DNA from: Mucidula mucida
Lineage: Eukaryota; Basidiomycota; Agaricomycetes; Agaricales; Physalacriaceae
Assembly (NCBI GenBank): GCA_015501055.1
Contig: JADNYV010000072.1
Coordinates: forward strand, 97,133 to 161,132
Direction: 5' to 3'
Length of the DNA: 64,000 nucleotides
Below, in pieces: positions 23,341 through 34,153 of the stretch (position 1 is its first letter; each line of letters begins with the position of its first letter). The position numbers and the translations under genes were made by a program. The notes under the pieces are model-generated. The model searched no databases and was not told the DNA's origin. It saw nothing but the letters and a program-made list of their open reading frames with translations.

Positions 23341-24112
23341 CTAAAATCTATTAAATGTCGGGTATCGGGAGGTCATTCTTAGATCTTGGCGCAGACCAAG
23401 GAGGCGCGCAGGCGGGGTGTATGCCCTCAGCCGCTCCTCTCTTGTTTTAAATGGGCTAGCAATCGCTGGTGCAACATTCTCTTTATCGTGCGCTCGGCGG
23501 CTGGAGGTATGCTTCCTACCATGCCTTACATCGCTGGGTCTCAAAGTCCCAGGAGCGCTGGTGATGCTCTGGAGAGGAGTAAACGATCTAGAGTCAGCTT
23601 TAGGCTTCCTCTTCGTGGGAGTTGGTGGTGTGAGAGAAATATCTGGGGTAGGAGCGAGAATCTGAGGATCAACTTTAGCGAGAGCATCATCGTCAGCGTC
23701 TTAATTTCTTACTTCCACTTCCATTACGATCGGTTCGACGAATTTAACGACTGTAACCTGAGAAGCGGCCACTGCAGTACGCAATACAACGGTCTGCGGT
23801 TCCACAGGTAGAGCGGCAATCCCTTGTGCTGTGCAGAGGAGGGAAAGCTCAAGAAGGTCAAGGGGCGAATGCTGCGGTAGAGCAGAGAGCGCCGCGCCCG
23901 TGTCGGAGGCGGCGAGCTCGAATGGATAGGAAGCACCCTCGAGTGTAGTAGGAGCGAGCTGCATATGTATGAATCGGCGTCCTCAACGAAAGCAGCCAAC
24001 TCACGATGCGGGGCTCAGCTTGGACCTCTTCGACGCTGGTCGATCTGCTGTATTTTCCAGAGAACCAGGGGATGCAGCGGGAGAGCGTGAAAGTGAAAGC
24101 GGTAGCAGGCAT
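23341..24112 (-). CDS. Unknown small gene, two or three exons
   Basis: Exon 1 (24112-24005) encodes MPATAFTFTLSRCIPWFSGK and ends at a GTGAGT donor. A 46-nt intron leads to exon 2 from 23958, rich in Ala, Leu and Val, which ends either at a stop at 23701 or at a GTAAGA donor just before it. A downstream open segment (about 23340-23660) encodes a basic, proline-rich tail with TPPTPTKRKPKAD and HDKENVAP that looks like a natural third exon, but the simplest splice puts it in the wrong frame. I recognise no domain. The KEN-like box and basic tail hint at a nuclear protein, which is speculation. Confidence 0.4.
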
Positions 24113-24325
24113 GGTGAGGTAGGAAGTCAGGGATGAGATGGTCTTCCATCGTTCCGACCCAGGTTTATTAAGGATTTCGACAATACTCCTGTTGCTGAGG
24201 TCTTAGACATGATCTGCAGATGGGGTAGGCGTCGACAATGCATAGGTTGGTCTCTGCCAGTCCAATCGACAGGATGAGAGGAACAACTCACACAGAATAC
24301 CTGTCTACGTTATCAGGACGAGGGC

Positions 24326-24730
24326 ATGCATCTCTTTCGTCAACATTAGACGATCAGGTATCGGATTTACGTTGATCAAAGACCGAGGGACTCGTCCTGC
24401 GATTAAAACGCTTAGACATACGAATGGTCAAACTAATGGCGACTCACCAGCGACATACTGTTGGGCGTGTAGAGGGATTGGTCATCGCTGCACGATTGGC
24501 GAGTAGACGTTTGATTTCCTCCTTGCAGTCGTCTGGGTCGTTCCCAATGCTCTCCAGGTGAGCTCAGCGTTCCCAACCTGAACCGCAATATACAGGAGAG
24601 GCTGACATCTTTTGCTGCTCTCATCGGAAAGAAAATCCCGAAGCGATGATGGACGCCAGAAAGAAGTTTGTTGGTGCCGCACGTGAGCGAAACCTACATT
24701 TTCCCGGCCATAAAGAAACATTTCGTGTAA
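24326..24730 (-). repeat. Direct repeat unit 1 (unknown gene fragment)
   Basis: About 400 bp is repeated in the same orientation at 26861-27240. Minus-strand peptides shared by both copies, in different frames, include SLSC..R.RLGT, SKRCQPLLYIA and SLYTPNS.SLVSR. Neither copy has an open frame through the whole unit, so both look like remnants of one unknown gene or element. Confidence 0.5.
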
Positions 24731-25137
24731 GTACAGTCTTCGTTCATATTTCGTTTGTGTGTTAAGCTGGCTTCTTCACAACCTGTCATCGCGCTCAATT
24801 GTCTTCAAGTATTATTCTTGTACGTTCAATGAGATTGCAGCCCTTGGGCCTTAACAGCGTTCGAAACTGACCCTTTGACAGACGGATTGAATCAAGTCGT
24901 AAGTACTCTGGCGCGAAGCCCATGGTTAGACGAAGTGTCGGAAGTCAGCGATTTGACCACGCGACCTCAGGTCGCCACCTTTCAATGCGAGTACAATGCG
25001 AGTATGTACTTGTCGATTGCACTTGAGCTACGTTACATGTATGATAGGGAGAGACAAGTCGCTGAAGCCAAAGTATGAATATCACAAAAGGGTACTAGTA
25101 GATAGCAAGTCGGGTATAAGAAACTAACACACATGAA

Positions 25138-25900
25138 ACCCTACTCCTCTGCCACCTCCAAACAAACCGACCACTCATCTCCCGAACGCTTTGAAAACGG
25201 CCGGATACCAACAAACAACGTCCTCCGATTCAGCACATCCACGCGCCTAAGAAACGTATGCCCAGGGTTCTCATCACCAAGCCACTTTCCCAACCTCCTC
25301 CCCCGAGCCTCCTCCAAACACGCCTGCTCTCTTATGAGAATCTTCACCTCCGTAGCGGTGATTTGCGCTCGCAGAATCATGTACACAGCGCGAATGACAT
25401 CCCAAACAGTAATGGTGCGCGCGCCTGGCCGAGCATCGACGTAAATCGTCCATGCTAAATGAATAGTGGTGGCGGTTTCTTTCGAAGTGTAAAATGAATG
25501 AATGTCTCGAGATTAATACAGAGGTCGACTCGGATGGCTTCTGGGGCTCCTGGCGTCAAGAGAGGTGAAGCTCTGAATGCGCGGGGAGACGAAGATTCCG
25601 GAGATGCGGAATGGGAGACAACATCACATGCAATGAACGACGCTTGTCTTCATCGTCGCTGTTAATAGTGCACAGACATGAGACGGTCTCCGAGGCGGCG
25701 ATGAATGGATACAGCGATGTGGTATATTTCGCGGTACCGTGACGTGGAGTGAGCGACATCGTCGAGCCCGGATGTGAAAGTCGATATTCGTCTTCCTCAT
25801 CATGGTGGTGGTAACCAGTGCGCACATACGAGGCGGTCATTGAGCCGGACATGGGGAATTGGACAGTGATTTCGATTATGGAGCGACACATATGACTTCC
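25138..25900 (-). CDS. DUF6699-like protein
   Basis: The C-terminal part (about 25470-25141) is well preserved. It reads TIYVDARPGARTITVWDVIR, then AVYMILRAQITATEVKILI, and ends RRVDVLNRRTLFVGIRPFS and WSVCLEVAEE. The order W/T-I-x-V strand, TVxDV helix, RVDxL and FxGI is what I expect of a DUF6699 domain. An upstream exon (25891-25556) is rich in Ser, His and Asp (YHHHDEEDEYRL), and between them is APEAIRVDLCINLETFIHF, the same motif seen in the relics at 4.5 and 13.8 kb. A stop or frame change lies near 25455, so either an intron is present or the gene is damaged. Function is unknown. Confidence 0.45.
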
Positions 25901-26860
25901 AGGAAGTCAGAGCTGTATAACTCATACTCTTTGCAACTTACTGCAAGTCAATTAGCTGTGTAGCGGAGCTGAAAGATTTAGAAACCTCACCAACATCATT
26001 TTCCCTCGAAAGGTACAGCAATCGCCATTGTCAGGAACTGCTGTAACTGAATGCCAGTCAACCGACTTCACAAGGTTCTAAGACAGTGGAGGATTGTAAG
26101 CGGTTTGACAGCAACTGACGGACGGTTTAAAGGTAGCTGTGCGGCGCGTCGAAATAGAATACTATGACCGAGTAGTATCCAATAGATAGGGCTAGGAGAA
26201 GGAATAGCATCCGTGAGAAGACCTTCCATCCAAGGTCTGGTAGTTACTAGTAACAGCTACAAGAGCCCAAAAATCTGCTTGAGAATCAAGAGAGCCCTGA
26301 GCCAACAACTACTTTCCGAACGTTTGTTGAAAATAAAACGAAGCATACCATTATGAAGCACACAACTGTGACACAACAATAGAAAGTGAATCACAACCTT
26401 CAGCCCTTCAAGGAAGGTAGAGAAATGAACGCTATACCGATTACGGAAACAACGGATATGTTCGGGATTTCCACCGCAGGAAACGACCTACGCGGAACAG
26501 CTAATAACTAACAGCAACGCGCCACTGCAGGCGCCCAGCGTGTGTAATGCTCGCCAGGAACGACATGAATGGCGAAGGATTCGGCGCTTGGTTCAAGGCG
26601 GGAGACTGAAGGAACATCGCTCTAATCCCGCCCCAGGACATGAATGACGAGACGTCGCTGGTGGCACTAGGTGTTAAAGGATACTCGAAAGTACGCCAGA
26701 CAGACACTGCCCTAACTATAACACTTAATGCGAAAGCGGCTTTGGAACAACGGACCTAGAGAGAAAGGAAGTGGAGAGATCCAACGCAGGGGAACCTGAC
26801 AGTGAAAAAAGACAAGGAGAAGAACTTGAACCGACTCAAACACGCGCGGAAGAGCCGCAT
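25901..26860. other. Intergenic, nothing recognised
   Basis: There is no supported gene or repeat between the DUF6699-like gene and the second direct-repeat unit. A 68-codon minus-strand frame at 26707-26501 has no recognisable content. Confidence 0.45.
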
Positions 26861-27240
26861 GCATCTCTTTCGTCAACATTAGACATCAGGTGGCTCGTCC
26901 TGCGATTAAAACGCTGAGATATTCGAATGGTCAAGCAAAAGGCGACTTACCAGCGACACACTGTTGGGCGTGTAGAGGGACTTGGTCATCGCTGCACTAT
27001 TCGCGAGTAGACGTTTGATTTCCTCCTTGCGGTCGTTCCCAATGGTCTCCCGGCCTGCAGTACCAGGTGTTCCCAACCTGATCCGCGATGTACAGGAGAG
27101 GCTGACATCTTTTGCTGTCCTCATTGGAAGGAAAAACTTGAAGCGATGATAGACGCCAGAAAGAACTTTGTTGGTGCGATCGGCCATAGAGAAACGATAG
27201 GTCATGTCGCCATTCAGTTGTCGCAGACAAGAACTACAAT
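26861..27240 (-). repeat. Direct repeat unit 2 (unknown gene fragment)
   Basis: Same-orientation partner of 24326-24730, about 2.5 kb away. Here the minus-strand frame is open from 27463 to 26906 and includes TYRFSMADRTNKVLSGVYHR and KDVSLSCTSRIRLGTPG. I do not recognise the protein. Confidence 0.5.
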
Positions 27241-27469
27241 AGCACGAACAAACTAGCATTAGCGTGCCAACATGTTGAGCTCCTCTGAACAGAATCAGTG
27301 CGCCGCAATATCGATTGACATGCTCTGCTCGGCGTCGGAGACGCCTCGTCCTCAAACGGGCGCACGGTACAGCTATAGCATGATATTTAGAAGCTCTACA
27401 GTGTCTACCAATGGACTTTGAAATGGGGAAGGTATAAACATACGTCCCGCCATTGAGTATCAAGAGCTG

Positions 27470-28545
27470 TTGCCCTCGAACGGTCAGAGTGTTGCGTCAA
27501 CGAAGCATGTAAGCACGAGTTAGAGCAAAAGGGTGCATCCTTGCGCCGTGTATCATCACAGAGAACTTCTCTCATAGCATTGCTGCTTTTCCGTTGTTTC
27601 CCAATCTCGAAAGGAGCCTAGTCAGTTTATTCACGACTCACGAGATGGATCAAACGCTAACTGGTGCAGAACGCAGTGACGTGCACTCCGTCACCCGAGT
27701 TCAGTCCTAACGAGAGATCAAGAGATGCTCACGACATCTCTCAGAGGTAAACATGGCAGGAAGGGGTTGCGATCATTTCATGGCTCGCCGCGTGTCCACT
27801 GATTCTGAATGATGCTGAGAATCGAGTCCAGGATAAGACACGACCGCTCGTTCGAATCGTGGTTTCGTGTGAGCCGGCATGGCCAGCGTTGTATGACTGT
27901 ACTTGGAGCATGAGCGTCATAGACGAGGCCTGGGGAAAGAACGCGGAGCAAGGGAGATACCGAGCCTTCACTGCATGCGGGGCTGCACGAAGATTGGTGG
28001 GTAGAGAACGCAGACCGCGCTTTCACAGCTAATAGACGCCTACTGAGAATGATGAGATTAAAGGAAACGGCACTCATATATGACAGAGACGTTAACTTGT
28101 GGCGTTGCCTTGAGGATCGATAAAGACCTAGAGGCTAGATTGACGTGATATGAGGGAAGTACTAGCACAGCATCCCTCGGAGATGCTGCTATCTGTGATT
28201 GCCGTGAACAGAAGATCTACCCAAAGCTCAGATTACCATCTGCGCCGAAGAACTTGACAGCGAACACTGGAAAAGCTATATTGACATTTGCACAGCTTCC
28301 GAATGTCGAGTTTTTGAGATCAAGAGCTATAGAATCGTCGCAAGTTATCTCCTCTAGCAGTGACTAGTGGCCTCCGAACAGCTTGCAAGCCAGACTCCGC
28401 ACCCGGATCCGTCATCGGGACGGCCGTTGGGTGAGTGGCGGATTCCTGATTCGGACTGCGAGAACGGACCGTATCCGTTCCCACGGTGGCATTACAAATA
28501 CTCCCACCACAGTTGTGCCTCCCATCGTCGTCCTTGTCGCCCACA
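27470..28545. other. Intergenic, with the second degenerate repeat
   Basis: No gene is supported. 27775-27880 is the weak partner of 8465-8572. The last few hundred bases are the presumed UBC6 promoter; I see no clear TATA box. Confidence 0.4.
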
Positions 28546-29755
28546 ATGGCCAGCAAAGCAGCAAGCAAGCGCGTAAGCCTTCCCGCCCTCTTCGACCGTT
28601 AGCGCGCTCACAGTCGGCGTCTAGCTCAACAAAGAATATGTTACAATGCAGAAGGAGCCCCCGCCGTTTATCTGGGCTGTACCTGACGAGAAGAATATCC
28701 TGACTTGTGAGCAGTCGCCTTGTTTCACAGTGGACGACGCTGACTGGGCGGCAAGGGAACTTTCTTATCGTGAGCAAGGCTGTCGGGAATCTGAGCGGCA
28801 AACTGATCGTCTCTGCAGCGAGGACCACCAGACTCGCCCTTTAGCGGCGGAGAATACCACGGCGTGCTGCTATTCCCCTCTGAATATCCATTCAAACCAC
28901 CTGGTATCAAGGTGCGCGCTTATGCCTTTCACACAAGCACAGCTTTAACCGGTTGTTAGGTGCTCACGCCGTCTGGGCGGTTCCAGCCCGACAAAAAGAT
29001 ATGCTTCTCCATGTCCGACTTTCATCCCGGATCAGTACGTGCCCGCCCTCTCCTCTCCGACTCCAGCTCACGTTATCGCGCAGTGGAATCCTGCCTGGAG
29101 TGTAGCGACAATGTACGTGCCTTAACTGTAAATCACCGCACCCCATATCGCGCTCCCTGGTCCAGCAGCACACCACCACCCACAACACGCGGCTACTGCT
29201 GGGCAAGGCTATCCTCATCTTCCTTTCTGCTCTCTCGAATGCGAACTCATGCTGACGCCACGTTCAGATTGACAGGTCTGCTATCCTTCATGCTCTCCGA
29301 CGAAATGACGACAGGTTCCGTCACCTCCTCGGACGCCCACAAACGCACATACGCCTCGCGTAGTCACGCTTGGAATATACAACAAGCACGTTTTAAGGAA
29401 GCTTTCCCTGAGGTGCGTTGTCTATCAATTCCTTTGACTCATTAATCAATATTTCCCTTAGTTCTGCTCGCCCGAAATGAAAGACTTACCAAACATGGCC
29501 GAGAAGGAAAGAGGAAAGGCACCCGAGCCTGCTAAACCAAAGCCTACGCCTATAGCTGCGCCTATTCCGAATCCAACACCTGTACCCACTCTAGTACCTA
29601 CCATCCCTGCCACAACCAGTCCACGCAAAGCAGACGACGCTGCCGCTGCGGTCGGTTGGGCCTCGGGGTGGGGGACGTTATTTTGGCAGAAATGGCGCTG
29701 GGGCATCCTGATTGCGCTTGCCGTCATCGTATCCAGGATATCTTCGAAGGATTAG
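28546..29755 (+). CDS. UBC6: UBC6-type ubiquitin-conjugating enzyme E2 (UBE2J family)
   Basis: The tail-anchored E2 of ER-associated degradation, which passes ubiquitin to misfolded ER proteins with an ER-membrane E3. There are eight exons: 28546-28572, 28625-28706, 28756-28769, 28819-28911, 28960-29034, 29084-29112, 29268-29412 and 29462-29755, together encoding 252 residues in frame. The start is [20 protein letters not shown]. The catalytic domain includes [15 protein letters not shown], the active-site Cys87 in [22 protein letters not shown] and the family mark TTGSVTSS. A Pro-rich linker follows, and a C-terminal hydrophobic anchor ([14 protein letters not shown]) ends the protein. Exon 3 is only 14 nt. 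All splice sites are GT..AG and no frame breaks are needed, so this gene is intact. Confidence 0.93.
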
Positions 29756-31626
29756 TACCTCTTCTAATTGTTTTCCTTCCTTGGTATATACCCTACCACC
29801 ATACATGTCATCTACGCTCATTTATTATCGTTTTTTCTCATTGTTGTAAGATTCGGCGGCGTCTCTCTTCCTACATAAATTACGGACATAATTATTGGAT
29901 AAATAGTTCCTTGTACAAAGTACGCAAACACAATTCATGACGACCACGTTCTACATCTCAGTCCTGTGCTCGATGGAAGCTGCCAAGTATCGTTCGGGCT
30001 CATTTAGATAACGCTGTGATCTCCGACTCGGTTAGGCAAAGCTGGAAAGATGATGTGTTACCTGACGGAAGCTTTAAGCGGCGGCAATCAATCTTATCTT
30101 TGCACGTCTGACTTGGTCCGATCTCACTTAACATAGAAGTGTGGCGCACTCTTTTGCCAAGTATGTTATTGCTGGTAGCATATTCTGGAAATCCTGGGAT
30201 CTCGCGAGTGTCTGACATGTGTTTTTTCCGGTGGATTGACGCAAATCTTTGCCCAAAGGCACTTGCCTTTCTTTGCATTTAGTTCAACTACTAAAGTGCT
30301 TCCTCACTCAAACTCACGACACATTATGGCTTCTTCGAGATGAAAAGGCGCTTCTTGTCACGCTGCTCCCTCTTTAAGCACGGTTTAATGTCGTACTTGT
30401 CCTCCTCCAGTATATGTATTATGAAATCGCGAAATTTGTAAGTAGGATATCAGAGTCCTCGTGTGCATGCTCGCGGTTACTGAGAGGCGAGTAGAGAGAG
30501 ATTCGGAGCCAGTTATTAGCAGATGATCTGGTAGATGATTCGTAGAATGCTTGTTTTTTCTGTACTGCACCTGACTTGGCCGTCAACGGCACTTTTTCTT
30601 CATCGGCCTTCACAGGCTTTCGCGTCTTACATAGGAACAGTCCACCGGCATAACGACTACTTACTTGATACTTTATTGTGGCGCGAACGTTCACACTGCT
30701 GCGAGATTCGCGAATATTCAGATTGGACTGTCTCCTCCAGGGTGTGAGCTGACGCTGGCAAGAAAGATAGTTGCGGATCGTCTGCCTTCTACCGCAGGGT
30801 GCCAGGAACTGAAGTCATGTTGGTGTTGCTTATCAGTCGTGAAAAGGGAGATGTTTCGAATCCAGACCGGCGAGACAAGCAGGAGAGAGTTCAGCAAGGC
30901 GGCGTAGTTTACAGAGAAATTTCGCAGGCTTGACGGCGCGCGCCTCTGTCTCGATGGTTGTTTGGAGCCATAACCGAGAGTGTGACAAGGAGGTAAGTAG
31001 TCCTACATGTCAGTTCATGTACGAGTCATTGAGGTGAAGTGTGTCTGTGATAGGGAAGGTCAACATTGCTACAGTAGGTTGAGGCAAGTACTTACCCGGC
31101 ACTGCCACTGTCTTGCCACCTGATCGCGATCGTCAATATCTTGACCCAGGGGACTCCCGGCCTGACGTGCCTTAAAATCCAGTGGTGCTGGGGGGTACCC
31201 TTAAGTAAGCAAGGGGGTTACAAAATGGCTCAGAGACTGACAGCGCCCCAACCAACAAGTCGACTGTCAACAACCGAGGTCCTTGGGAACCATTGATATA
31301 CACTGTACAGCAGAGACCATTTGGAAATGTGATGATGCTGGACTGATAGTGAGGCGAACAACAGTGGGGAAGTTCCACTAATGCTTATTCTACAGCTCCT
31401 GCTCATACAATAGCAGGGTTATGGCTCATGTTTATCACAGAGTATGCTTGGAGTCTCCATCATCTCCATGAGTCTCGTTATTGTTCTGTTCGAGGCAGAT
31501 ATGGCGGTCGGCATTTACCGTAGACCTAAGCCCCAACCAAGCCAAACCCTAGTTTCACGGACTTACCGGCCGATAACCCCCTGTCTTGACCCAAACGATC
31601 AACCGACATTACGCGCTCGATACCCA
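29756..31626. other. Long intergenic region, nothing recognised
   Basis: About 1.9 kb without a supported gene. Open frames such as 30694-30419 (minus, 91 codons) and 30278-30000 (minus, 92 codons) show no known domain or paralogue in the window. The last 200 bp would hold the promoter of the coiled-coil gene. Confidence 0.4.
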
Positions 31627-32538
31627 ATGAATAACGCTAGCAATGTAACCGACTCGGACGCGGCCAGCGTACCATTTCAAGAGCAAATCGCTAGTACCTC
31701 TATGTCATTACCGGCAAACAATGCAGGTTCTTTACATGTCGCGTCATCAAAAAGAAACTTGTCACTAAGACTTGGGAATAGCGGATCCATCAAGCACTGC
31801 TGCTCTTCAAGTCCACAACAACGTCTCCAACTTGTTCCGAACGACGCATTCGTCACACTTCATCGACGAGACGACCAAATCGTACCAGCATTTCACTCTG
31901 ACGTAGTATGCTCAACCCAACCTTCCGGTACAGACACATGCAATCCGTCGAAGCCATATGCGCTGCATTCACACAAGGCATCACTAGCAGCTCCCAGGAC
32001 CCATCCCAGTCCTTCCTCGACCTCATAGCCGAATATCTCCCAGATCTTCACCGCATCTATGTACGTAAACCCTCTTTTCTAGTCTATATCCCGTTCCCTC
32101 TCTCATTAACATCCTGCTCAGCTCGCAGTGATAGACACAGTGACCGCGCGGGCTGTGGACGTCTCGGCCGCCGCAGACGAAACCCACCGGATGGCAAACA
32201 AATTCGATGAGCTGATCGCGCGCTCGCATGATCTCTGGAAAGAGTACCAGGTCATCACAGACCGTGTGCACGCCGAAGGCGGATTATCAAAGGAGCGTGA
32301 GTTGGAGGGATTGGATGGAGAGGCAGAAGCCCTCAAGGCGGAGGCTTTGGAGGCGGGGAAGGCAGCTACGGATGCGGCGCATGCTGCGACGCGGGCGTCA
32401 AAGATGGCTATGAAGGGTGCTAGCGAGATGAGGACTGGAGTGGGTGTCATGCGAAGCGTGGCCAAGTTCATTAAGGAGCTGGAAGCGATGCGGGCTCATA
32501 TGAGACCGCGTATGCCTTTGGATGAGTTCAATTTGTAG
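31627..32538 (+). CDS. Four-exon coiled-coil protein, family member 2
   Basis: Paralogue of the gene at 5903-6917. Exons are 31627-31726, 31782-31881, 31934-32060 and 32122-32538, with introns of 55, 52 and 61 nt in phases 1, 2, 0, the same as in member 1; the spliced product is 247 residues. The start MNNASNVTDSDAASV aligns with MDNDIDNTSITVSPE of member 1. Shared blocks are ANNA (end of exon 1), SHMQSVEAICAAFTQG (exon 3), TARAVDVSAAADE (exon 4) and the terminal HMRPRMPLDEFNL. Exon 4 is Ala/Glu/Lys-rich coiled coil, 102 nt shorter than in member 1. An upstream in-frame ATG at 31444 is less likely because the homology starts at 31627. No known domain; function unknown. Confidence 0.75.
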
Positions 32539-32599
32539 TCTACTTACATGTTTTGGTTGTGAGACAAGGGTTTCTTTGTGGATAGGTTATAGGATACAA

Positions 32600-33290
32600 T
32601 TTTGATAGAATGTAGTTTAGTTGACCTAGTCTCCTACATATGAAACCGCAAGCAAGTTCCGTTCCATTCATAGAGTCAACATAGAGTTGACCTGCTTTTT
32701 GAAGAAAAGTCTCTACCTTGTTTCGAACGAGGCGACCAAAGCGTACCAACATTCCTTGCTTTTCACTCTATGGTATGCTCAAGCTTCCAGTACAGAAACA
32801 TGCAGTCCGTCGAAGCCATATGCGCAGAAGCCATCGCCACATCCCAATCCTAACAACCGAATACCTCCCAGATCTTCACCCATCTAAGTAAACCTTCTTT
32901 TATTGACCTTCCTCAACTCGCATCCACGCCCTCTTCATCTCTCAGTGATAAGCACATTTAACTCCTCGGCGCGCACTGGGGACGTCGAAGCCGCCACAGA
33001 CGAAGCCAGAGTACAAGGCAGTGCACGCGCTCGCTCGAAGACCAATCATGGCATGTTATCAAAGGAGCGCGTAGATGGGAGTGAGAGTGTAGTAGATGGC
33101 CGCTTGGATGAATTGGAGTATGTTCTAAATGGAGAGCACAAGGCTCAAGGCGGAGGCTTTGGAGACGGCGGACGCAGCTTAGGTTGCGGCGACACGAGCG
33201 TCAAAAATAGCAGTGAAGTAAGCCAGTGAGATGGGGACTGGAGTGGGTGTCATGTGAAGCGTAGCCAGATTCATTACAGCGCGTTTCAAT
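32600..33290 (+). pseudogene. Coiled-coil family, decayed tandem copy
   Basis: A degraded copy directly behind member 2. It keeps the exon 2/3 junction with its GTACCA donor and TACAG acceptor (around 32737-32790), NMQSVEAICAEAIA, VEAATDEA and DGSESVVDGRLDELE. Exon 3 has a stop soon after CAEAIATSQS and the coiled-coil exon is broken by stops and frame changes. The terminal PRMPLDEFN signature is gone. Confidence 0.65.
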
Positions 33291-33611
33291 CCAATGTAGA
33301 GTCTCCACACTAACTTTCCTTCAGAACTTGCCTTCAGGGCACTTCATACCCTGCAATGGCACCACCGAGCTCCACACTCTCCAGCAACTTCAAGAATGGT
33401 CATGATGGAGACAACGTTGTCGGCGCGAAACAAACTACACCTTACACCAAAAGAACTCATCCAGTGCAGTCCGTTCCTGTCGATGTTGTGAATTATTGAG
33501 AAAGTCCGTGTATGATGGTCCTAAAGTAGGCTCAGTGCAACACGTCCGTGGAGCGCCAGTCGTAAGTAGTTGAGGCGGACCGATCGCCGGCGGCAGCGTA
33601 AAGACAGAAAC

Positions 33612-34140
33612 TGTTAGCGACTGACTAAGCCACGAGACTCAACCAGGTACCACAGCAAGAACTGAAAGAGAAAACGTTCGCGTTCGTAAGACTAGGCTAG
33701 GCCAGGTGTATAAACGAGATCGGAACTAAAGTACAATGATACTACACTACTGCTTATATACTATTAAGTCTGTGTTTGAAGCTCCTTGTCCATACGCGTT
33801 TCCACTAGGGATGCTCCACGCCCTTGACCCAGTGTTGTATGCTACTAGTCCGTGAAACCATTAAATACGAGTGGTGACTGCATGTAAGTAATAATACTGA
33901 AACGACCATGTGTACTACGAGTGTCGGCGGTGTGTATACAATAGGGAGTCCATGAGGTATCGGCATGTATGATGTCATCCATGTGTTGGGCGTGTGTCCG
34001 ACATGAGTACGGCTTCGGTAATAAAAAGGGGTATGATCGGTGACGAAACAGATGATGAAACGGTCCGTTGGTTGATAAGACAAGGCTCCCGATAAGATAT
34101 GATAAGATGTGAAAATGTGAAAATATGGCGATTCATAACA
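33612..34140 (-). repeat. 3' LTR of copy 2
   Basis: 529 bp, bounded by TGTTAG and ATAACA. It appears identical to the 5' LTR at 39601-40129. Confidence 0.95.
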
Positions 34141-34153
34141 TCACCCCCTCCTT
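34141..34153 (-). promoter_or_regulatory. Polypurine tract, copy 2
   Basis: On the minus strand AAGGAGGGGGTGA lies directly against the 3' LTR, where plus-strand DNA synthesis is primed in LTR retrotransposons. Copies 3 (44315-44327) and 4 (59997-60009) have AAAGAGGGGGTGA. Confidence 0.85.
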
